64,000 bases of DNA from NCBI RefSeq assembly GCF_001375555.1, contig NZ_CTDZ01000009.1, positions 923,758-987,757 on the forward strand. The letters are read 5' to 3'. This stretch comes from Numidum massiliense. Lineage in GTDB: Bacteria > Bacillota > Bacilli > Thermoactinomycetales > Novibacillaceae. Both the position numbers and the translations under genes were made by a program. The first letter of the stretch is position 1. Every line of letters begins with the position of its first letter. Positions 41,741-51,455 of this stretch are shown one piece after another. Below the pieces are notes generated by a model. It ran no database searches, had not been told where the DNA came from, and saw only the letters and a program-made list of their open reading frames with translations.

Positions 41741-42832
41741 ATGGCTTCTCTAAAACGGACACCGCTTTACCCGCTGTACAAAGGCGAAGCAAAACTCATT
41801 CCGTTCGGCGGGTGGGAGTTGCCTGTCCAGTTCACAAGTATTAAGGAAGAACATCGGGCTGTGCGCGAAGCGGCCGGGCTGTTCGATGTGTCACATATGG
41901 GCGAAGTGACGGTCAGCGGACCAGATGCGACGGATTATTTACAGCGGCTGACGACGAACGACGTCAGTAAGCTTAACGTTAACCAGGCGCACTACACGAC
42001 GATGTGTTATCCGGACGGCGGGACGGTCGACGATTTTCTCCTGTACAAAAAAGGAGACAACGACTACTTGCTCGTCGTGAACGCGGCGAACACGGAAAAA
42101 GACGTCGAGTGGATGCACAAACAAACAGTGGGCGACGTACACATTGCAGACGTATCGGATGAGACGGCGCTCCTGGCCCTGCAAGGGCCGCGGGCGACGC
42201 ACATTTTACAGCAACTGACGGATTGTGATTTGTCGGACATTCGCTTCTTCCGCTTCCTCCCGGACGTGGAAGTTGCCGGGGTGAAGGTGTTAGTTTCGCG
42301 CAGCGGCTACACGGGTGAAAACGGGTTTGAACTGTATTTAGCGCCGGAAGACGCGCCGACGTTGTGGCGCGAATTACTCGCGGCAGGGGAGGCGGACGGT
42401 TTAAAACCGTGCGGACTCGGCGCGCGCGATACGTTGCGTTTCGAAGCGGGGCTGCTCTTGTACGGACAAGAACTGTCGGCGAGCGTCAGTCCGTTAGAGG
42501 CGGGGATCAGTTTTGCCGTGAAGTTGAATAAAAGTGACTTTATTGGGAAAAGTGTCCTTGTCGCGCAAAAAGAAGGCGGTCTCAAGCGACGTCTCGTCGG
42601 CATAGAGATGGTCGGACGGGGCATCCCGCGCACGCACTATCCAGTATATGCTGGAGGCGAAGAGATCGGCGAAGTGACGAGCGGTACACAGTCGCCGACG
42701 CTGGGCAAAAACCTCGGGCTCGCGCTCGTCGCGAGTGATTACAGCGCGTTAGGACAAGAAGTAGAAATCGACATTCGCGGCCGCCGCGTGGCGGCGAAAG
42801 TGGTGACGACGCCTTTTTACAAGCGGTCATAA
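41741..42832 (+). CDS. gcvT: Glycine cleavage system T protein (aminomethyltransferase)
   Basis: GcvT releases ammonia from the aminomethyl-lipoyl H protein and makes methylene-tetrahydrofolate. The 363-residue protein has [36 protein letters not shown] and [14 protein letters not shown], and near the C-terminus [22 protein letters not shown] 41741 follows AGGAGGTG. It is controlled by the glycine riboswitch and followed by gcvPA and gcvPB. GcvH is not in the window. Confidence 0.97.
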   Translation: MASLKRTPLYPLYKGEAKLIPFGGWELPVQFTSIKEEHRAVREAAGLFDVSHMGEVTVSGPDATDYLQRLTTNDVSKLNVNQAHYTTMCYPDGGTVDDFLLYKKGDNDYLLVVNAANTEKDVEWMHKQTVGDVHIADVSDETALLALQGPRATHILQQLTDCDLSDIRFFRFLPDVEVAGVKVLVSRSGYTGENGFELYLAPEDAPTLWRELLAAGEADGLKPCGLGARDTLRFEAGLLLYGQELSASVSPLEAGISFAVKLNKSDFIGKSVLVAQKEGGLKRRLVGIEMVGRGIPRTHYPVYAGGEEIGEVTSGTQSPTLGKNLGLALVASDYSALGQEVEIDIRGRRVAAKVVTTPFYKRS

Positions 42833-42879
42833 CCACGTTGCAAACTGAACCGAGCGCTTTAACCGCTATGCTCCTAACA

Positions 42880-43051
42880 GCACGTCAATAAACCGAATGC
42901 GACGCAATAGCACGCCAATTAACAAAGTGTGCTGTCAATAGCACGTCAACCGTGCGAATAAGAAGAGCAAAGTGATCAAGGGATGTCACAAGGGATGTCA
43001 CAAGAGATGTCACAAGAGATGTAACAAGAGATGTAACAAGAGATGTAAAAT
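42880..43051 (+). repeat. Repeat-rich spacer before gcvPA, with six 12-bp units
   Basis: From 42980 to 43051 six units follow each other: GGGATGTCACAA twice, GAGATGTCACAA once, GAGATGTAACAA twice and a diverged last unit. Just upstream, AGCACGTCAAT-like segments occur three times between about 42880 and 42950. The array ends 20 bases before the gcvPA start and next to its ribosome site. Confidence 0.9.
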
Positions 43052-43070
43052 GAGGAGGTGCGTTAGCGCC

Positions 43071-44420
43071 ATGACATTTCGTTATTTACCGATGACTGAC
43101 GCCGATCGGCAAGCGATGTTACAGGCGTTAGGGTGCGGCAGTGTCGACGAACTGTTCGCTGACATACCGGAAAGTGTGCGCTTTAATGGGGAATTAAATA
43201 TTCCTGAGGGAATGTCCGAACTGGAGCTTTCTCGCCACATGCAACGCTTAGCAAACGAAAACAAAAACTTGCAACAAGTTGTGTCGTTTTTAGGGGCGGG
43301 AACGTACGAACACTATATTCCGAGTGTCGTCGGTCACGTCATCGGTCGATCGGAGTTTTTTACGGCTTACACGCCGTACCAACCGGAAATTAGTCAAGGT
43401 GAATTGCAGGCGATTTTTGAATTTCAGTCGATGATTTGTGAGCTTACGGGGATGGATGTCGCCAACTCGTCGATGTACGACGGCCCAACTGCGCTCGCCG
43501 AAGCGGCCACACTCGCCGCTGCCGCAAGCCGTAAGCAGAAAGTGCTCGTCTCTCGTGCCGTACATCCGGAAGCGCGCGACATTTTGCGCACGTATGCGCG
43601 CGGCGGGCAAGGGATTGAAGTCGTAGAAGTTGCCGCGGACGCCGGGGTGACGGACGTGGAGAAGTTAGCGGAGTTAGCTGATACCGATACGGCGGCCGTG
43701 ATCGTGCAGTCGCCTAACTTCTTCGGTAACCTCGAAGACTTAGCAGCGATCGAAAAGATTGCCCACCGACACAAAGGGCTATTCGTCGTCAGTACGAACC
43801 CACTGTCGCTCGGGATTGTCCAGCCACCGGGGGCATTCGGCGCCGACATCGTCGTCGGGGACGCGCAGCCGCTCGGCATTCCGACACAGTTCGGTGGCCC
43901 GCACTGCGGCTTTTTTGCTACGACGAAAAAACTGATGCGTCGCATTCCGGGACGCATCGTCGGACAGACAGTCGACGAGGAAGGAACGCGCGGTTTTGTG
44001 CTGACGCTGCAAGCGCGGGAGCAACACATTCGCCGCGAAAAAGCGACGTCTAACATTTGCTCCAACCAAGCGCTGAACGCGTTAGCCGCAGGAGTATACA
44101 TGAGTGCGATGGGCAAGCAGGGGCTCACCGACGTAGCGCAGCAAAACGTACAAAAAGCACACTACGCCCAGCGGCAGTTGCGTAAGCTCCCCGGCGTGGA
44201 ACCGCTGTTTGACGCACCGTTTTTCAACGAATTCGCTTTGCGCTTGCCGCGACCTGCCAGCGAGCTGCAAGCGGCGCTGCTCGAAAAAGGAATGCTAGCC
44301 GGTTACGATTTGTCGCGGGACTATCCGGAACTGGGGAACGCCGTGCTGCTCGCAGTGACGGAAATGCGCACGCGCACAGAAATTGACCAGTTAGTACAAG
44401 CTGTGGAGGGATGGTTATGA
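43071..44420 (+). CDS. gcvPA: Glycine dehydrogenase (decarboxylating) subunit 1
   Basis: GcvPA forms with GcvPB the PLP enzyme that decarboxylates glycine. The 449-residue protein has [49 protein letters not shown], and [21 protein letters not shown] 43071 has GGAGGTG 10 bases upstream. An in-frame extension through the 12-bp repeats is open to 42972 but would encode a CHKR/CNKR repeat and has no ribosome site. It overlaps gcvPB. Confidence 0.96.
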   Translation: MTFRYLPMTDADRQAMLQALGCGSVDELFADIPESVRFNGELNIPEGMSELELSRHMQRLANENKNLQQVVSFLGAGTYEHYIPSVVGHVIGRSEFFTAYTPYQPEISQGELQAIFEFQSMICELTGMDVANSSMYDGPTALAEAATLAAAASRKQKVLVSRAVHPEARDILRTYARGGQGIEVVEVAADAGVTDVEKLAELADTDTAAVIVQSPNFFGNLEDLAAIEKIAHRHKGLFVVSTNPLSLGIVQPPGAFGADIVVGDAQPLGIPTQFGGPHCGFFATTKKLMRRIPGRIVGQTVDEEGTRGFVLTLQAREQHIRREKATSNICSNQALNALAAGVYMSAMGKQGLTDVAQQNVQKAHYAQRQLRKLPGVEPLFDAPFFNEFALRLPRPASELQAALLEKGMLAGYDLSRDYPELGNAVLLAVTEMRTRTEIDQLVQAVEGWL

Positions 44421-45883
44421 GCCGGGAACAAGCACTCATTTTTGAAATTAGTCGGCCGGGACGCGTCGCTTATAGCCTTCCAGCACTCGACGTGGAAGAA
44501 CAATCGGTTGCGGAAATGCTGCCGGAAGGGATGGTGCGCACGGATGCGGCTGACCTGCCGGAAGTGTCGGAACTCGACCTCGTGCGCCACTACACGGCGT
44601 TGTCGCGGCGCAACCACGGGGTCGATTCCGGATTTTATCCGCTCGGGTCGTGCACGATGAAATACAACCCGAAAATTAACGAAGACGTGGCGCGTTACCC
44701 CGGCTTACAACACATTCATCCGTATCAGCCGGAGGAGACAGTGCAAGGGGCGTTACAGTTGTTGTACGAACTGCAGCGCGATTTGGCAGAAATTACGGGA
44801 ATGGACGAAGTGACGCTGCAATCGGCCGCCGGGGCGCAAGGTGAGTGGGCCGGCCTAATGATTATTCGCGCTTACCACGAAAGCCGCGGCGAGCAACAGC
44901 GCACGAAAGTGATCATTCCCGATTCGGCACACGGGACGAACCCGGCGAGTGCTGCGGTCGCGGGGTTAGACGTTGTAACGGTCGGGTCAAATGCAGACGG
45001 ACTCGTCGACGTCGAAGCGCTGCGGGGACTCGTCGGCGGCGACACGGCGGCACTCATGTTGACGAACCCGAACACGCTCGGCTTGTTTGAAGAACAAATC
45101 GCGGAAATGGCCGACATCGTACATGAAGCGGGCGGCTTGTTGTACTACGACGGAGCGAACGCTAACGCCATTTTGGGCAAAACGCGGCCCGGGGACATGG
45201 GCTTTGACGTCGTGCACCTCAACTTACACAAAACGTTCAGCACGCCGCACGGCGGCGGTGGACCAGGAGCCGGCCCCGTCGGCGTCAAACGGAATTTGGC
45301 CCAGTTTTTGCCGCATCCGATGGTACGGCACGAGGAAGCGGACGACCGGTACTATCTCGATGCCGACATGCCGCAGTCGATCGGGCGGATTAAAGGGTAC
45401 TACGGGAACTTCGGTATTCTCGTGCGCGCGTACACCTATATTCGCACGATGGGACCAGATGGCTTGAAACGCGTGTCGGAAGACGCCGTCCTCAATGCAA
45501 ACTACTTGTTCAAACGGTTAGCGCCGTACTTCGACGTGCCCTTTGCCGATTGGTGTAAACACGAATTTGTCCTTTCCGGGAAGCGGCAGAAGAAACTCGG
45601 GGTACGCACACTCGACATCGCCAAGCGGTTACTAGACTTCGGTGTGCATCCGCCCACGATTTACTTCCCGCTCATCGTCGAGGAGTGCCTCATGATCGAA
45701 CCGACGGAAACGGAGAGTAAAGAGACGTTGGACGCCTTTGCGGACGTGCTCATTCGTATCGCCAAAGAAGTAGAAGAAGATCCCGAACAGGTGCAAGAAG
45801 CGCCACACCATACGGTCGTCAAGCGGATGGACGAAGTTACCGCAGCGCGCAAGCCGGTGCTGCGCTACGAACGAGGCGAGTAA
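44417..45883 (+). CDS. gcvPB: Glycine dehydrogenase (decarboxylating) subunit 2
   Basis: The 488-residue subunit carries the PLP lysine in [20 protein letters not shown], with [22 protein letters not shown] and [11 protein letters not shown] typical of the family. ATG 44417 overlaps the gcvPA stop (ATGA), with GGAGGG upstream. A strong bidirectional terminator follows. Confidence 0.97.
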   Translation: MSREQALIFEISRPGRVAYSLPALDVEEQSVAEMLPEGMVRTDAADLPEVSELDLVRHYTALSRRNHGVDSGFYPLGSCTMKYNPKINEDVARYPGLQHIHPYQPEETVQGALQLLYELQRDLAEITGMDEVTLQSAAGAQGEWAGLMIIRAYHESRGEQQRTKVIIPDSAHGTNPASAAVAGLDVVTVGSNADGLVDVEALRGLVGGDTAALMLTNPNTLGLFEEQIAEMADIVHEAGGLLYYDGANANAILGKTRPGDMGFDVVHLNLHKTFSTPHGGGGPGAGPVGVKRNLAQFLPHPMVRHEEADDRYYLDADMPQSIGRIKGYYGNFGILVRAYTYIRTMGPDGLKRVSEDAVLNANYLFKRLAPYFDVPFADWCKHEFVLSGKRQKKLGVRTLDIAKRLLDFGVHPPTIYFPLIVEECLMIEPTETESKETLDAFADVLIRIAKEVEEDPEQVQEAPHHTVVKRMDEVTAARKPVLRYERGE

Positions 45884-45906
45884 ACAAATACGGTACTTTG
45901 CTGTGT

Positions 45907-45950
45907 ACACAAAAACACCCTCGCATGTGGCGGAGGGTGTTTTTGTGTAC
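45907..45950. terminator. Terminator of the gcv operon
   Basis: ACAAAAACACCCTC and GAGGGTGTTTTTGTGT form a long stem with T-rich ends in both directions. Confidence 0.9.
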
Positions 45951-45972
45951 CGTATGTAGTCCTAAATATAAT
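45943..45972 (+). promoter_or_regulatory. Promoter between gcvPB and csaA
   Basis: TTGTGT (45943-45948) and TATAAT (45967-45972) are 18 bases apart. It overlaps the right arm of the terminator. It would give csaA a leader of about 210 bases, in which a 37-codon ORF (ATG 46008 to 46121, behind GGAG) lies. A second weaker pair, TTGCTA and TAAAAA, lies near 46097-46125. Confidence 0.5.
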
Positions 45973-46007
45973 AAGAACCCAGTGCGTATTGAGCGACGGA
46001 GCCCTTA

Positions 46008-46121
46008 ATGCTTGTCATTGTAACAGACGCAAAACGAGCGGTGAACGACAATATTCGACAAATTTGTGACGGTTTAATGACAGGCTCCCGTGGACTTGCT
46101 AATGTGTGCGCATTTTGCTAA
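46008..46121 (+). CDS. Possible 37-residue ORF in the csaA leader
   Basis: ATG 46008 has GGAG 6 bases upstream and a TATAAT promoter about 40 bases upstream. The product starts MLVIVTDAKRAVNDNIR and ends VCAFC. No family is recognised, and it may be chance. Confidence 0.25.
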   Translation: MLVIVTDAKRAVNDNIRQICDGLMTGSRGLANVCAFC

Positions 46122-46188
46122 AAATAGAAACATCACACAAGTGATTCCCGCTTTAATCCTACGAGATACGGAAAGGACGGATCGCAAA

Positions 46189-46518
46189 ATGGCAACGATT
46201 GACGATTGGAACAAACTCGACATTCGCGTCGGCGAAGTGATCGACGTGAAAGATTTTCCGGAAGCGCGGAAGCCAGCGTTTCAGTTGTGGGTCGACTTCG
46301 GCCCAGAGCTCGGGGTCAAACAGTCAAGTGCCCAGCTGACAGAACTGTATACGAAAGATACGCTCCTTGGACGACAAGTAGTCGCTGTCGTCAACTTTCC
46401 GCCGCTCCGGGTAGCCGGTTTTAAGTCGGAAATCCTCGTGCTCGGCATTTATGCAGAAGAAGGAGTTGTGTTACTACAGCCGGATCGCCCCGTACAAAAA
46501 GGCGACAAGATCGGATAA
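46189..46518 (+). CDS. csaA: CsaA, tRNA-binding/chaperone-like protein
   Basis: CsaA is a small OB-fold protein related to the tRNA-binding domain of MetRS and proposed to act as a secretion-linked chaperone. The 109-residue protein contains LDIRVGEVIDVKDFPEARKP, FGPELGVKQSSAQLTELY and VVNFPPLRVAGFKSEILVLG. ATG 46189 follows AAAGGACG. It is monocistronic. Confidence 0.95.
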   Translation: MATIDDWNKLDIRVGEVIDVKDFPEARKPAFQLWVDFGPELGVKQSSAQLTELYTKDTLLGRQVVAVVNFPPLRVAGFKSEILVLGIYAEEGVVLLQPDRPVQKGDKIG

Positions 46519-46649
46519 GATCGGTTGACACCCTCTGGCGGAAATGTCGGCTCCCGGCCCCTGTTTCTGTACGACAGTACTATTTCCATATTGGGAATGA
46601 TTGCATCTGTGTGAATACGAGTACACATTGTGTCGGTGATGGTTTTTAT

Positions 46650-46734
46650 TGTCAAGGATAGTTATAATTATCCTTGAAGAACAATTGTCGGCCCGACACG
46701 TTATTAATATTGAAGGGCTAGCCCTTTATTTTTT
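46650..46734 (+). promoter_or_regulatory. Operator-like palindrome and short terminator before the MarR-type gene
   Basis: CAAGGATA and TATCCTTG flank GTTATAAT; the spacer holds a TATAAT box (46665-46670), so a bound dimer would block the promoter. Downstream, AAGGGCTAGCCCTT (46713-46726) with TATTTTTTTA is a compact terminator located before the coding region, which suggests attenuation of read-through. Confidence 0.55.
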
Positions 46735-46781
46735 TATGGCACACTCACGCAAAACAATGTCGTTTTTATGGGGGATCTGAC

Positions 46782-47294
46782 ATGCTCAAATCTGGAGAAA
46801 AGAAATTCATTGATGAAACAGGCATCTTTTACGAACAGGTCGGATTGCCGCGGGCAGCGGGACGCATCTTCATGTACTTGTTAATCGCCGATCAGCCCGT
46901 TCACTCCACGCACGAGATTATGCAAGCTCTGTACTTAAGTAAAGGTTCGGTACATACGACGACGCGACTTTTGATGCAGAAAAAACTGATTGAGAAGGTT
47001 GAAGCCACGGAGACGGGGCAGGAGTGCTACCGGATTAAACCGGGTGTCGGCAAACGCATTGTCGAGATGCAAATGCCACTGCTCCAAGCGGTGATTCAAT
47101 TGACGACGCGAAGTTTAGAGTTAGTGGAGGATACGCACGCAGCAGACGAGCCGCGCATGCACGACTTACACGCTTTCTACCGCCTAGTGGCGCAAGATTT
47201 GCCGGCAATGCTCGCGCGCTGGGAACAAGACTGTTACGATACGTCGCACAGTGACGCGGAGATGGCGGAGAATGAGGCGGACGTCGATCAGTGA
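46782..47294 (+). CDS. GbsR/MarR-family transcriptional regulator
   Basis: The 170-residue protein has a winged-helix domain with GLPRAAGRIFMYLLIADQPV, LYLSKGSVHTTTRLLMQKKLIEKV and an acidic C-terminal tail. GbsR-type proteins repress choline/betaine genes, but no such genes are adjacent, so the ligand is unknown. A palindrome over the TATAAT box upstream suggests autoregulation. A perfect terminator follows the stop. Confidence 0.85.
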   Translation: MLKSGEKKFIDETGIFYEQVGLPRAAGRIFMYLLIADQPVHSTHEIMQALYLSKGSVHTTTRLLMQKKLIEKVEATETGQECYRIKPGVGKRIVEMQMPLLQAVIQLTTRSLELVEDTHAADEPRMHDLHAFYRLVAQDLPAMLARWEQDCYDTSHSDAEMAENEADVDQ

Positions 47295-47332
47295 GTTAAA
47301 GCCCGAAAGCATACACACTTTCGGGCTTTAAC
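47295..47332 (+). terminator. Terminator after the GbsR/MarR gene
   Basis: GTTAAAGCCCGAAAG and CTTTCGGGCTTTAAC form a perfect 15-bp stem with an 8-base loop. Confidence 0.9.
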
Positions 47333-47452
47333 ATTGCGATATATTTGTTTAAGTGTTACATTTTGGAGTATGGTCGTCACGGGTAATCGCAACAGGACGC
47401 ATTCGCACAAACTATGGCGGAGAAACTATCATGTAAACGGAGATGAAGATTA

Positions 47453-48877
47453 GTGGACAGTGGCACAAATTTTCGCGTAGAGAAAGACTTTTTAGGAGAA
47501 AAACAGGTACCGCAAGCGGCGTATTACGGCGTACAGACGCTACGGGCCGTCGACAACTTCCCGATTACGGGCTACCGTTTAGAACCAGCGTTAATTAAAG
47601 CAATTGCGATCGTAAAAAAAGCGGCGGCGCTCGCCAACCGCGAAGTCGGTCAGCTTGCGCCGCATTTGGCAGAGGTAATCGTCGCTGCCGCCGACGAAGT
47701 AATCGCCGGCCAGCTGCACGATCAGTTTATCGTCGATCCGATCCAAGGGGGAGCCGGCACATCGATTAACATGAATGCGAACGAAGTGCTCGCTAACCGG
47801 GCGTTGGAACTATTAGGAGAGGAAAAAGGCGACTATTTGAAGTTGAGCCCGAACACACACGTCAATATGTCCCAGTCGACGAACGATGCGTTTCCGACAG
47901 CGGTCCGCATCGCCGTGTTGCACGCCTTGGACGACTTACTGGAGGAAATGGACGAGTTAGCAGCATCTTTTGCTAACAAAGCGAAGCAGTTTGACGGACT
48001 GATCAAAATGGGGCGGACCCACTTGCAAGATGCAGTGCCGATCCGGCTCGGGCAAGAGTTTGCGGCGTACGAGCGCGTACTAAGGCGCGATCTCGTGCGG
48101 GTGCGGGAGTCGCGCAAGCACTTGTACACGGTAAACATGGGGGCGACCGCTGTCGGTACCGGTTTGAACGCCGACCCGGCGTACATCGAACACGTCGTGG
48201 CACATTTGCAAGTCATTAGCGGTTATCCTTTGGAACGAGCTGCTCACCTCGTCGACGCGACGCAAAACACAGACGGTTTGCTCGAAGTGTCGGCGACACT
48301 AAAAATATGTATGATGAACATGTCGAAAATGGCGAACGACTTGCGCTTGATGGCGTCTGGCCCGCGGACCGGACTGGGCGAACTGTTACTGCCGGCGCGG
48401 CAGCCTGGTTCGTCGATCATGCCGGGCAAAGTGAATCCGGTCATGGCGGAAGTACTTAACCAAGTCGCCTTCCAAGTGATCGGCAACGACCATACGATAT
48501 GTTTAGCTTCCGAAGCTGGACAATTTGAACTAAACGTAATGGAGCCGGTACTCGTCTTTAACTTATTGCAATCGATAAAAATTATGACGAACGTGTTTCA
48601 CGTGTTCCGGAAGCACTGTTTAGACGGTATCGAAGCGAATGCCGCGAAAATGAAGCAGTACGTCGAAAACAGTGTTGGCATTATTACGGCGATCAATCCA
48701 CACGTCGGTTACGAAGTGGCCTCGTCGATCGCGGGCGAAGCACTCGCGACTGGCAAGACAGTACGCGAAATTTGCTTAGAGCGGAACGTGTTGACGGAGG
48801 AAGAGTTAGACCTCATTTTAGACCCGTATGAAATGACCGACCCCGGTATTTCGGGTAAGGAATTGTTAGGGAAATAA
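47453..48877 (+). CDS. aspA: Aspartate ammonia-lyase
   Basis: AspA deaminates aspartate to fumarate. The 474-residue protein has TLRAVDNFPITG, QGGAGTSINMNANEV, SQSTNDAFPTA, the GRTHLQDAVP motif and the fumarase-class signature GSSIMPGKVNP. Presence of TLRAVDNF and HTICLASEAGQFELNVMEP favours AspA over fumarase. GTG 47453 follows GGAGATG. Confidence 0.95.
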   Translation: MDSGTNFRVEKDFLGEKQVPQAAYYGVQTLRAVDNFPITGYRLEPALIKAIAIVKKAAALANREVGQLAPHLAEVIVAAADEVIAGQLHDQFIVDPIQGGAGTSINMNANEVLANRALELLGEEKGDYLKLSPNTHVNMSQSTNDAFPTAVRIAVLHALDDLLEEMDELAASFANKAKQFDGLIKMGRTHLQDAVPIRLGQEFAAYERVLRRDLVRVRESRKHLYTVNMGATAVGTGLNADPAYIEHVVAHLQVISGYPLERAAHLVDATQNTDGLLEVSATLKICMMNMSKMANDLRLMASGPRTGLGELLLPARQPGSSIMPGKVNPVMAEVLNQVAFQVIGNDHTICLASEAGQFELNVMEPVLVFNLLQSIKIMTNVFHVFRKHCLDGIEANAAKMKQYVENSVGIITAINPHVGYEVASSIAGEALATGKTVREICLERNVLTEEELDLILDPYEMTDPGISGKELLGK

Positions 48878-48954
48878 AGTGAAGGTTGCATGGCCACTCT
48901 TACATGGCTCCCCTGTTGGAACGCTAGCAGCGCCTCCTCTCCCGTTAAGTGGCG

Positions 48955-48987
48955 TATAAGTTGTGAATAAGTTGCGAATAAGTTGCG
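48955..48987. repeat. Three 11-bp tandem repeats
   Basis: ATAAGTTGTGA, ATAAGTTGCGA and ATAAGTTGCGC follow each other in the spacer after aspA. Confidence 0.8.
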
Positions 48988-49070
48988 CTTCTTTCCTTGA
49001 CCGTACTATTAGAAACACGTATACTCTGGGGGAGCGCACCATAACCAATACATGCGAGGGGAGCAAAACG

Positions 49071-49856
49071 ATGCGCAAACGAAAGCTGGTCACTCTGACG
49101 AGTGCGGTCTTGATCTTACTTCTTACGGTCACAGCGTGCGGCAAGTTGGAAGCATCCGACGTCATCGAACAATCCGCAGAAACAATGAAAGAAATGAAAG
49201 GGTACAAATGGAAGATGGACGTCAAGAACAAGATGACGCTTCCGGAAGAAAAGATGACGGTGTCGTCAAAAATGGACGTCGAATACATAAATAATAAGAC
49301 GTTTGCGGCTAATGCCGACACGAAGATGGACGGAATGGAAGATGTTCAGAAGATAGCCATTTACTTTTTAGATGATACGCTGTACATACACGAGCAGTCG
49401 GTAGATGAGTGGGTTAAATTGAAGGCTGACAGTGATTCGATTCCCGAGGCCGCACAAGTCGATCAACAAGTTGTCGATCCGAAGAATACGTTCAAGGCGC
49501 TGAAAAAAGCAGGCGACAAAGTAAAAATGAATGAAGAAGACGGTAAATACCTGTTAGAAGTGTCGTTGTCCGATGCGAAAGACATTAAGCCGTTCATGAA
49601 ATATGCGCTGCAAAGTTTAGAACAGACGCCGATGAATGCCGATGAAGTAACGTTTAAAAAATTGAACATAAAGATTTGGGTAGACAAAAAGTCACTTGAA
49701 TATGAAAAATTGGAGCAAACGGTGACGATGGAGATGCCGTTTCAAGAAGATGCGACGATGAAAGTTCAGACAACGACGAAGATGACGTTTAATGGTGAAG
49801 TGAAAGAGATTAAGCTGCCAAAAGAGGCGAAAGAAGCAGAAGAAATAGAACGTTAA
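49071..49856 (+). CDS. Lipoprotein of the LppX/DUF6612 type
   Basis: The 261-residue protein has a signal peptide with the lipobox VTACGK (Cys about 23), then a body of the LolA/LppX-like fold: VIEQSAETMKEMKGYKWKMD, a YFLDDTLYIHE strand, and a lysine-rich end KEIKLPKEAKEAEEIER. It should be anchored outside the membrane and may carry a hydrophobic ligand. ATG 49071 follows AGGGGAGC. It is single and ends in a terminator. Confidence 0.85.
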   Translation: MRKRKLVTLTSAVLILLLTVTACGKLEASDVIEQSAETMKEMKGYKWKMDVKNKMTLPEEKMTVSSKMDVEYINNKTFAANADTKMDGMEDVQKIAIYFLDDTLYIHEQSVDEWVKLKADSDSIPEAAQVDQQVVDPKNTFKALKKAGDKVKMNEEDGKYLLEVSLSDAKDIKPFMKYALQSLEQTPMNADEVTFKKLNIKIWVDKKSLEYEKLEQTVTMEMPFQEDATMKVQTTTKMTFNGEVKEIKLPKEAKEAEEIER

Positions 49857-49870
49857 TGATTGTTGCGATG

Positions 49871-49904
49871 GAGAGGTTGGCCATACGGTTAACCTCTTTT
49901 TTTA
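49871..49904 (+). terminator. Terminator after the lipoprotein gene
   Basis: AGAGGTT and AACCTCT with an inner GGCC/GGTT region are followed by TTTTTTTA. Confidence 0.85.
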
Positions 49905-49939
49905 AATAATTTATAAAAATGTGAGTGGGGTTATTTCGG

Positions 49940-51160
49940 ATGAATTCATACGAACGACTAATGACATACGCCGAGCGGCGGGAGCATTTACTCATCGGCT
50001 TAATGTCGGGGACGTCGCTCGACGGCATCGATGCCGCTTTAGTCGCCATTGCAACGAACGAGGCTGGGGAAATTGCTGACGTTTCATTGAAACACTTTTG
50101 TTACTTGCCGTATTCGGATGAACTGAGGGAGCGCATCTTGTCGCTATGTGCGGTAGAAACAGCGACGCTCGATCAGCTCGTGCTGGCGAACGCCGGCTTG
50201 TCGGAATGGTATGCCGCTGCGGTGGCCCGAGTCCTTGCCGAGGCGGGCGTGAGGGCGGAACAAGTCGATGCGGTCTGTTCCCACGGGCAAACCGTTTGGC
50301 ACGCGCCACACGAAGCAGCGTTTCCCGGTCCAGACGGTGAGCTCCGCGTGCGTTCCACGCTGCAAATTGGGGAATTGTCGGTACTGGCGGAGCGGTGCGG
50401 CATCCCGGTCGTCGGAAACTTCCGCCCGCGCGATTTGGCAGCTGGCGGGGAAGGTGCGCCGCTCGTGCCGTACGTTGACTACATGCTGTTTAAGTCGCCG
50501 CACAAAGGGCGCATCTTACAAAACATCGGCGGGATCGGCAATGCGACGGTCGTGCCGAAAGGTAGGGCGATCGACGATGTGTACGCCTTCGATACGGGGC
50601 CGGGCAACATGATTATGGATGCGCTCGTTAAACAGGAAACGAATGGGGCGGAGCGGTTTGACGAAGGGGGTAAACGGGCGGCGGCCGGACGGGTGAGCGA
50701 AGAACTGTTGCAACTGTATTTGCAAGATCCGTATTACAGGCGCAAGCCACCGAAGAGTACGGGGCGCGAAGTTTACGGGCTCTCCTTTACCGAGCAGTTT
50801 CGCGCCGACGGGGAGCAGAGGCAGTTGTCGTTTGCCGATATTTTGGCGACGGCGACGATGCTGACGGCGCGGACGATCGTGCAAGCGTACGAACACTTTA
50901 TTTTTCCGACGGCAGCGATCGACGAAGTGATCGCCTCAGGGGGCGGTGCGCACAACGAGACGCTGCTGGCGATGATTCGCCAGCAGTTGCCGGACGGGGT
51001 AAAGCTTACGACGGCCGAAGCGTTCGGTATCCCCGATGACGCCAAAGAAGCACTTGCCTTTACTGTCCTCGGACACGAGACGCTCATGGGCCGCCCGAGC
51101 AACGTACCGGCCGTGACCGGTGCTTCTAAGCCAGTTGTTTTAGGTAACGTCTGCTGGTAA
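49940..51160 (+). CDS. anmK: Anhydro-N-acetylmuramic acid kinase
   Basis: AnmK opens and phosphorylates anhydroMurNAc to MurNAc-6-phosphate in cell-wall recycling. The 406-residue protein starts LLIGLMSGTSLDGIDAALV and has VCSHGQTVWH, RDLAAGGEGAPLVPYVDYML, NIGGIGNATVV, DTGPGNMIMDALV and ASGGGAHNETL. ATG 49940 is preferred; GTG 49925 is possible. MurQ is not adjacent. Confidence 0.96.
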   Translation: MNSYERLMTYAERREHLLIGLMSGTSLDGIDAALVAIATNEAGEIADVSLKHFCYLPYSDELRERILSLCAVETATLDQLVLANAGLSEWYAAAVARVLAEAGVRAEQVDAVCSHGQTVWHAPHEAAFPGPDGELRVRSTLQIGELSVLAERCGIPVVGNFRPRDLAAGGEGAPLVPYVDYMLFKSPHKGRILQNIGGIGNATVVPKGRAIDDVYAFDTGPGNMIMDALVKQETNGAERFDEGGKRAAAGRVSEELLQLYLQDPYYRRKPPKSTGREVYGLSFTEQFRADGEQRQLSFADILATATMLTARTIVQAYEHFIFPTAAIDEVIASGGGAHNETLLAMIRQQLPDGVKLTTAEAFGIPDDAKEALAFTVLGHETLMGRPSNVPAVTGASKPVVLGNVCW

Positions 51161-51193
51161 GGATGAGCGGTGAGTTGCCAGGGAATGCCGGTC

Positions 51194-51228
51194 ATGCGCG
51201 TGAATGCTGCTAATGCGCGTGAATGCTG
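51194..51228. repeat. Two 16-bp direct repeats after anmK
   Basis: ATGCGCGTGAATGCTG is present at 51194-51209 and 51213-51228. Confidence 0.85.
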
Positions 51229-51270
51229 TGAATATCAGTGGATGATTATAGAATGAAGCGGAAGATCTAA

Positions 51271-51304
51271 AAAAATCCTACCGGGGAGAGTGCTCCCGGT
51301 AGGA
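51271..51304 (-). terminator. Minus-strand terminator with no known gene
   Basis: Read on the minus strand, CCTACCGGGAG and CTCCCCGGTAGG pair and run into ATTTTTTT; on the plus strand no T-run follows. No minus-strand gene precedes it, so it may end an antisense or small RNA from the anmK-cstA gap. Confidence 0.6.
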
Positions 51305-51413
51305 GAAGACGACACAAAAAAACGGACTCCTCTTTTACCGCTGTTATGTAAACGGTTGGCAACCTTTTTTGGCAATCTTGTATGCAAAATGCCCCTAACT
51401 ATGTTATTATTGT

Positions 51414-51433
51414 GAATGTAATCGGATACATTC
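51414..51433 (+). promoter_or_regulatory. Operator-like palindrome before cstA
   Basis: GAATGTA and TACATTC are perfect inverted arms around ATCGGA, 22 bases before the cstA start and just after a TTGTAT...TGTTAT promoter-like pair. The regulator is unknown. Confidence 0.5.
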
Positions 51434-51455
51434 GAGCGATTGAGGAGGGGTAGCG

